Origin: Leptolinea sp. UBA5366
GTDB lineage: Bacteria; Chloroflexota; Anaerolineae; Anaerolineales; Anaerolineaceae
Reading direction: 5' to 3'
Assembly: GCA_002407845.1 (NCBI GenBank)
Contig: DHPK01000023.1
Span: 29,676 to 62,523 of the forward strand
DNA: 32,848 bases
Part shown: piece after piece, positions 30,495 to 32,848 of the stretch
How the letters are laid out: every line of letters starts with the position of its first letter
How positions within the stretch are numbered: the first letter of the stretch is position 1
Program-made: the position numbers and the translations under genes
The notes under the pieces: generated by a model
Seen by the model: the letters and a program-made list of their open reading frames with translations, nothing else
Told to the model about the DNA's origin: nothing
Database searches by the model: none

Positions 30495-31490
30495 ATGGAA
30501 CAATCTGTATCACCTGAAGAAATTAAAGCAACAGAAGAAGAAAAAGGAAAGGTGCAGAGCGTAGTTGAAGAAGCTGTCGAAACTGTTTCTGAAGTCGAAC
30601 CAGAACTGACAGATGATACTGCTGCTGACGATGACCTGACGGAGGATTCCGAAGACGGAACCGGATTGAAGATCAAAGACCAGTTCATGGGCAAGATCAC
30701 AAAACTCAGTCTGGCGGGTGCTTTGGTTGACATCGGACAGGATATCCCGGCAGCGATCCATATTACACAGATCCCGCGGCCTGAAGGTCAGGAAGCTGTC
30801 AATAATATTCACGATTTGCTCCAGATCGGACAAGAAGTCCAGGTTTGGGTCAAGAAAATCAAGGACGGCCGTATTGAACTGACCATGATTAAGCCTTTCG
30901 ATCTCGAATGGCGTGAAATCAAAAAAGACATGGTTGTCAAAGGCACCGTTGTGCGGATGGAAAAATTCGGTGTGTTCGTTGAAATCGGTGCAGAACGCCC
31001 TGGTTTGATCCACATCAGCGAACTTGCGCATAGCTACGTCAAACAGCCTTCGGACATTATGAAAGACGGCGACGAAGTTGAAGCTCAGGTTCTCGAAGTA
31101 AATCGCCGCAAGAAACAGATTAAACTCAGCATTAAAGCTCTGCAGCCGGAACCGGAAAAAGAAGAATCATCTTCACCGGCAGTTGCCCGTCCTGTCAGCG
31201 CCCGCGCCATGCAGCTCAAAGAAGCGCGCACTTCGACCGATCAGACCGAAAAACCGCGGCGCCCAAAGAAGACAACCCGCAAGCGTGCTGATATCAACAG
31301 CGAAGGCATCACGATGAGCTTTACTGACGAGAATACGACCGGTGAAGCAGAACCGACCGCGATGGAAATCGCCATTCGTGAAGCGATGGAAAAAGCGAAA
31401 GCACGCAACAAGAGCGACAAGAAAAAAGCCGCAGTTTCTAAAGAACAGGAAGACATTCTGAGCCGCACCTTGAGCAGTAAATCAAACTGA
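30495..31490 (+). CDS. Two-S1-domain RNA-binding protein (S1-like)
   Basis: The 331-residue protein has a very acidic N-terminus (1-56) and two S1/OB-fold domains (about 57-132 and 144-215). The second is the more canonical: GTVVRMEKFGVFVEIG, then PGLIHISELAHSYV, then VEAQVLEVNRRKKQIKLSIK. A long basic and Ala/Lys-rich C-terminal region follows (220-331) with the cluster KPRRPKKTTRKR at about 251-262. It is shorter than E. coli ribosomal protein S1 (six domains) and matches the reduced S1-like proteins of several bacterial groups. A role in mRNA binding or translation initiation is plausible but not proven. GGAG lies 11 bases before the ATG. It is monocistronic, with a strong promoter and terminator. 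Confidence 0.86.
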   Translation: MEQSVSPEEIKATEEEKGKVQSVVEEAVETVSEVEPELTDDTAADDDLTEDSEDGTGLKIKDQFMGKITKLSLAGALVDIGQDIPAAIHITQIPRPEGQEAVNNIHDLLQIGQEVQVWVKKIKDGRIELTMIKPFDLEWREIKKDMVVKGTVVRMEKFGVFVEIGAERPGLIHISELAHSYVKQPSDIMKDGDEVEAQVLEVNRRKKQIKLSIKALQPEPEKEESSSPAVARPVSARAMQLKEARTSTDQTEKPRRPKKTTRKRADINSEGITMSFTDENTTGEAEPTAMEIAIREAMEKAKARNKSDKKKAAVSKEQEDILSRTLSSKSN

Positions 31491-31518
31491 CAAGCTGATT
31501 TCAACCTTTGAATAAACA

Positions 31519-31552
31519 GGAGACTGTCATCGATTTGACAGTCTCTTTTTTC
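31519..31552 (+). terminator. Rho-independent terminator of the S1-domain gene
   Basis: Perfect 10-bp stem GAGACTGTCA (31520-31529) with TGACAGTCTC (31536-31545), a 6-base loop, then six T residues. Confidence 0.9.
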
Positions 31553-31625
31553 ATAATTTGTGAAAACCGAATGCGGATTTTCAGGTTCCAGTATAAAATT
31601 ATCAGACAACTAATTGAAGGTGACT

Positions 31626-32744
31626 ATGTCTTACGAAAGAATTGTTGTAAAAATTGGAACATCAACTTTGACTGGCGGGTCTACTCATATCGAAATGCCG
31701 CGGATGATTGATCTGGTGCGGCAGCTGAGCCGCATGATGGATTATGGGATCAAGACAATTCTGGTGTCTTCCGGTGCAGTCGCAGCCGGTCGGGAGCTTT
31801 TAAATTACCCCCATCTGTCCAAGCATATCCCTGGAAAACAAATTCTTTCTTCTGTCGGACAGCCGCGCCTGATGTCAATTTATATGGATCTGTTTAAAAT
31901 GTACGGAAAGACGGCTGCTCAGGTATTGTTAACCCGGAGTGATTTCAAACAGCGCCGCAGCTATCTGAATGCCCGCAGTACGATTGAGGGACTGCTTGAT
32001 CAGAATATTATTCCGATTATTAACGAAAATGACCCGGTCGCGACTGAAGAAATAAAGTTAGGCGACAATGACACGATGTCTGCCTTTGTTTCGGGACTGG
32101 TCGGGGCTGATCTGCTGGTGCTGCTGACAGACCAGGATGGGCTTTTCGATATGAATCCGGCAAACCATTCCGAAGCGCACTTGATCGAGCTGATTGATTC
32201 AGCGGTGGTTCCGCCTTACGTTTGGGAAGCCGCCGGTGGGAGCCAGAGCGGGATGGGGACGGGCGGCATGACGACGAAAGTGCGCGCAGCTGACATGGCA
32301 CGCCGCATGGGGACGTCTGTCATGATCGCGAATGGTGAGATTGTGGATGTGCTGATCCGGATCGCAGCCGGCGAGCGGTTTGGAACCGTTTTCCGCCCGA
32401 CGAACACTGTGCCGGAGAGCCGGAAACGATACCTGATGACCGGATTCCGCTCGAATGATGCAGCCATCCTGCTGGATGCAGGAGCGGCGGGCGCTGTCCA
32501 AAAAGGGAAAAGTCTGCTGCCGGCTGGTATCACAGATGTTCAGGGTGAGTTTGATCGCGGCGACACGGTGAAAATGATCGACCAGAACAATGAAGAAGTT
32601 GCTATCGGCATGGTTAATTATTCGTCCAGGGAAGTGAAAAGATTGTGCGGGGTTAAAGCCAGCGAAATTGAAACCATCCTTGGATATACCTATGCAGATG
32701 AAGTGATCCATCAGGATAATATGATCAAAGGGGAGATGGAATGA
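31626..32744 (+). CDS. proB: Glutamate 5-kinase with C-terminal PUA domain
   Basis: The 372-residue cytosolic enzyme phosphorylates glutamate to gamma-glutamyl phosphate, the first and usually proline-inhibited step of proline synthesis. The amino-acid-kinase domain (about 1-255) opens with RIVVKIGTSTLTGG (ATP/phosphate loop). SSGAVAAGRELL, INENDPVATEE, LGDNDTMSAFVSGLVGADLL and GTGGMTTKVRAA follow, all standard for ProB. The C-terminal PUA domain (about 280-360) contains KSLLPAGITDVQGEFDRGDT. I chose ATG 31626 with GAAGG six bases upstream over an in-frame TTG at 31614. The stop overlaps the proA start (ATGA), so the two are coupled. Confidence 0.96.
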   Translation: MSYERIVVKIGTSTLTGGSTHIEMPRMIDLVRQLSRMMDYGIKTILVSSGAVAAGRELLNYPHLSKHIPGKQILSSVGQPRLMSIYMDLFKMYGKTAAQVLLTRSDFKQRRSYLNARSTIEGLLDQNIIPIINENDPVATEEIKLGDNDTMSAFVSGLVGADLLVLLTDQDGLFDMNPANHSEAHLIELIDSAVVPPYVWEAAGGSQSGMGTGGMTTKVRAADMARRMGTSVMIANGEIVDVLIRIAAGERFGTVFRPTNTVPESRKRYLMTGFRSNDAAILLDAGAAGAVQKGKSLLPAGITDVQGEFDRGDTVKMIDQNNEEVAIGMVNYSSREVKRLCGVKASEIETILGYTYADEVIHQDNMIKGEME

Positions 32745-32848
32745 GACCGATGATTGAAATTGGAAAAAGCGCTAAAGAAGCCGCGCTGGTGTTGGCAGGA
32801 ACGTCAACCGTAAAGAAGAATGATTTTCTGACTAAACTGTCTGAGGAA
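32741..32848 (+). CDS. proA: Gamma-glutamyl phosphate reductase, 5' part only
   Basis: Only the first 36 codons are in the window, reading MRPMIEIGKSAKEAALVLAG and ending at LSEE. ProA reduces gamma-glutamyl phosphate to glutamate-5-semialdehyde with NADPH, the step after ProB. The IGKSAKEAALVLA segment is the usual ProA N-terminus. A GGGGAG ribosome-binding site lies just upstream, and the ATG overlaps the proB stop. The position in a proBA operon makes the call firm despite the truncation at the right edge. Confidence 0.9.
   Translation, partial: MRPMIEIGKSAKEAALVLAGTSTVKKNDFLTKLSEE

Noticed and set aside
1..32848. Mobile elements, CRISPR arrays, prophage or defence genes
   Set aside because: No transposase, integrase, direct-repeat array, att-like repeats or defence domains were seen; genes are housekeeping with uniform composition.

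Overview
The window is a gene-dense piece of bacterial chromosome, roughly half G+C, carrying mostly housekeeping genes and no recognisable mobile element, CRISPR array, tRNA or rRNA gene. Gene content suggests a monoderm-type bacterium, most probably of the Chloroflexota (class Anaerolineae). The pointers are an actinobacterial/chloroflexal-type Lgt, a SerRS gene under a T-box, a DnaD/DnaI-like helicase-loading set next to dnaB, a 7TM-type membrane protein ending in an SEADLYRKQ-type helix-turn-helix segment, and a two-S1-domain RNA-binding protein. The phylum call is inference from these family impressions, not from a search.

Layout. Positions 1-1396 (minus strand) hold prfA (release factor 1) followed by the start of prmC, which methylates its GGQ glutamine. 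Positions 1621-3055 hold two tandem SIMPL-domain secreted proteins ending at a strong terminator. Positions 3351-4887 hold lspA and an RluD-type pseudouridine synthase. A P-type Ca2+ ATPase follows (5108-7771). Positions 7958-15655 form a long collinear run: purine nucleoside phosphorylase, a membrane-anchored protein, a GNAT acetyltransferase, a multi-pass membrane protein with a C-terminal HTH, an FtsK/SpoIIIE translocase, a CDP-alcohol phosphatidyltransferase and lgt. rpsT (own near-consensus promoter and terminator) and argS follow. argS converges on serS across a bidirectional terminator; serS is read leftwards from a near-consensus promoter through a T-box leader.

Positions 19710-20402 (minus) encode an OmpR-type regulator with a degenerate receiver. 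Divergent from it, 20718-24787 is a replication operon: bifunctional-nuclease-family protein, DnaB helicase, a DnaD-domain protein, and an unusual helicase loader in which the whole DnaC/DnaI-type AAA+ unit is duplicated and the second copy has lost key ATPase residues. This last protein is the most unusual item in the window.

Positions 25041-28006 are a cobalamin-riboswitch-controlled cobalamin/corrinoid ABC importer (binding protein, permease, ATPase). The remaining genes are a HAD hydrolase, a small membrane protein and a C-terminal processing protease (28069-30349), then an S1-domain RNA-binding protein with its own promoter and terminator (30425-31552), and proB with the beginning of proA at the right edge.

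Functional links: lgt and lspA are two steps of lipoprotein maturation; prfA and prmC form a translation-termination pair; proB and proA make the proline precursor; and DnaB, the DnaD-like protein and the tandem loader probably act together to load the replicative helicase.
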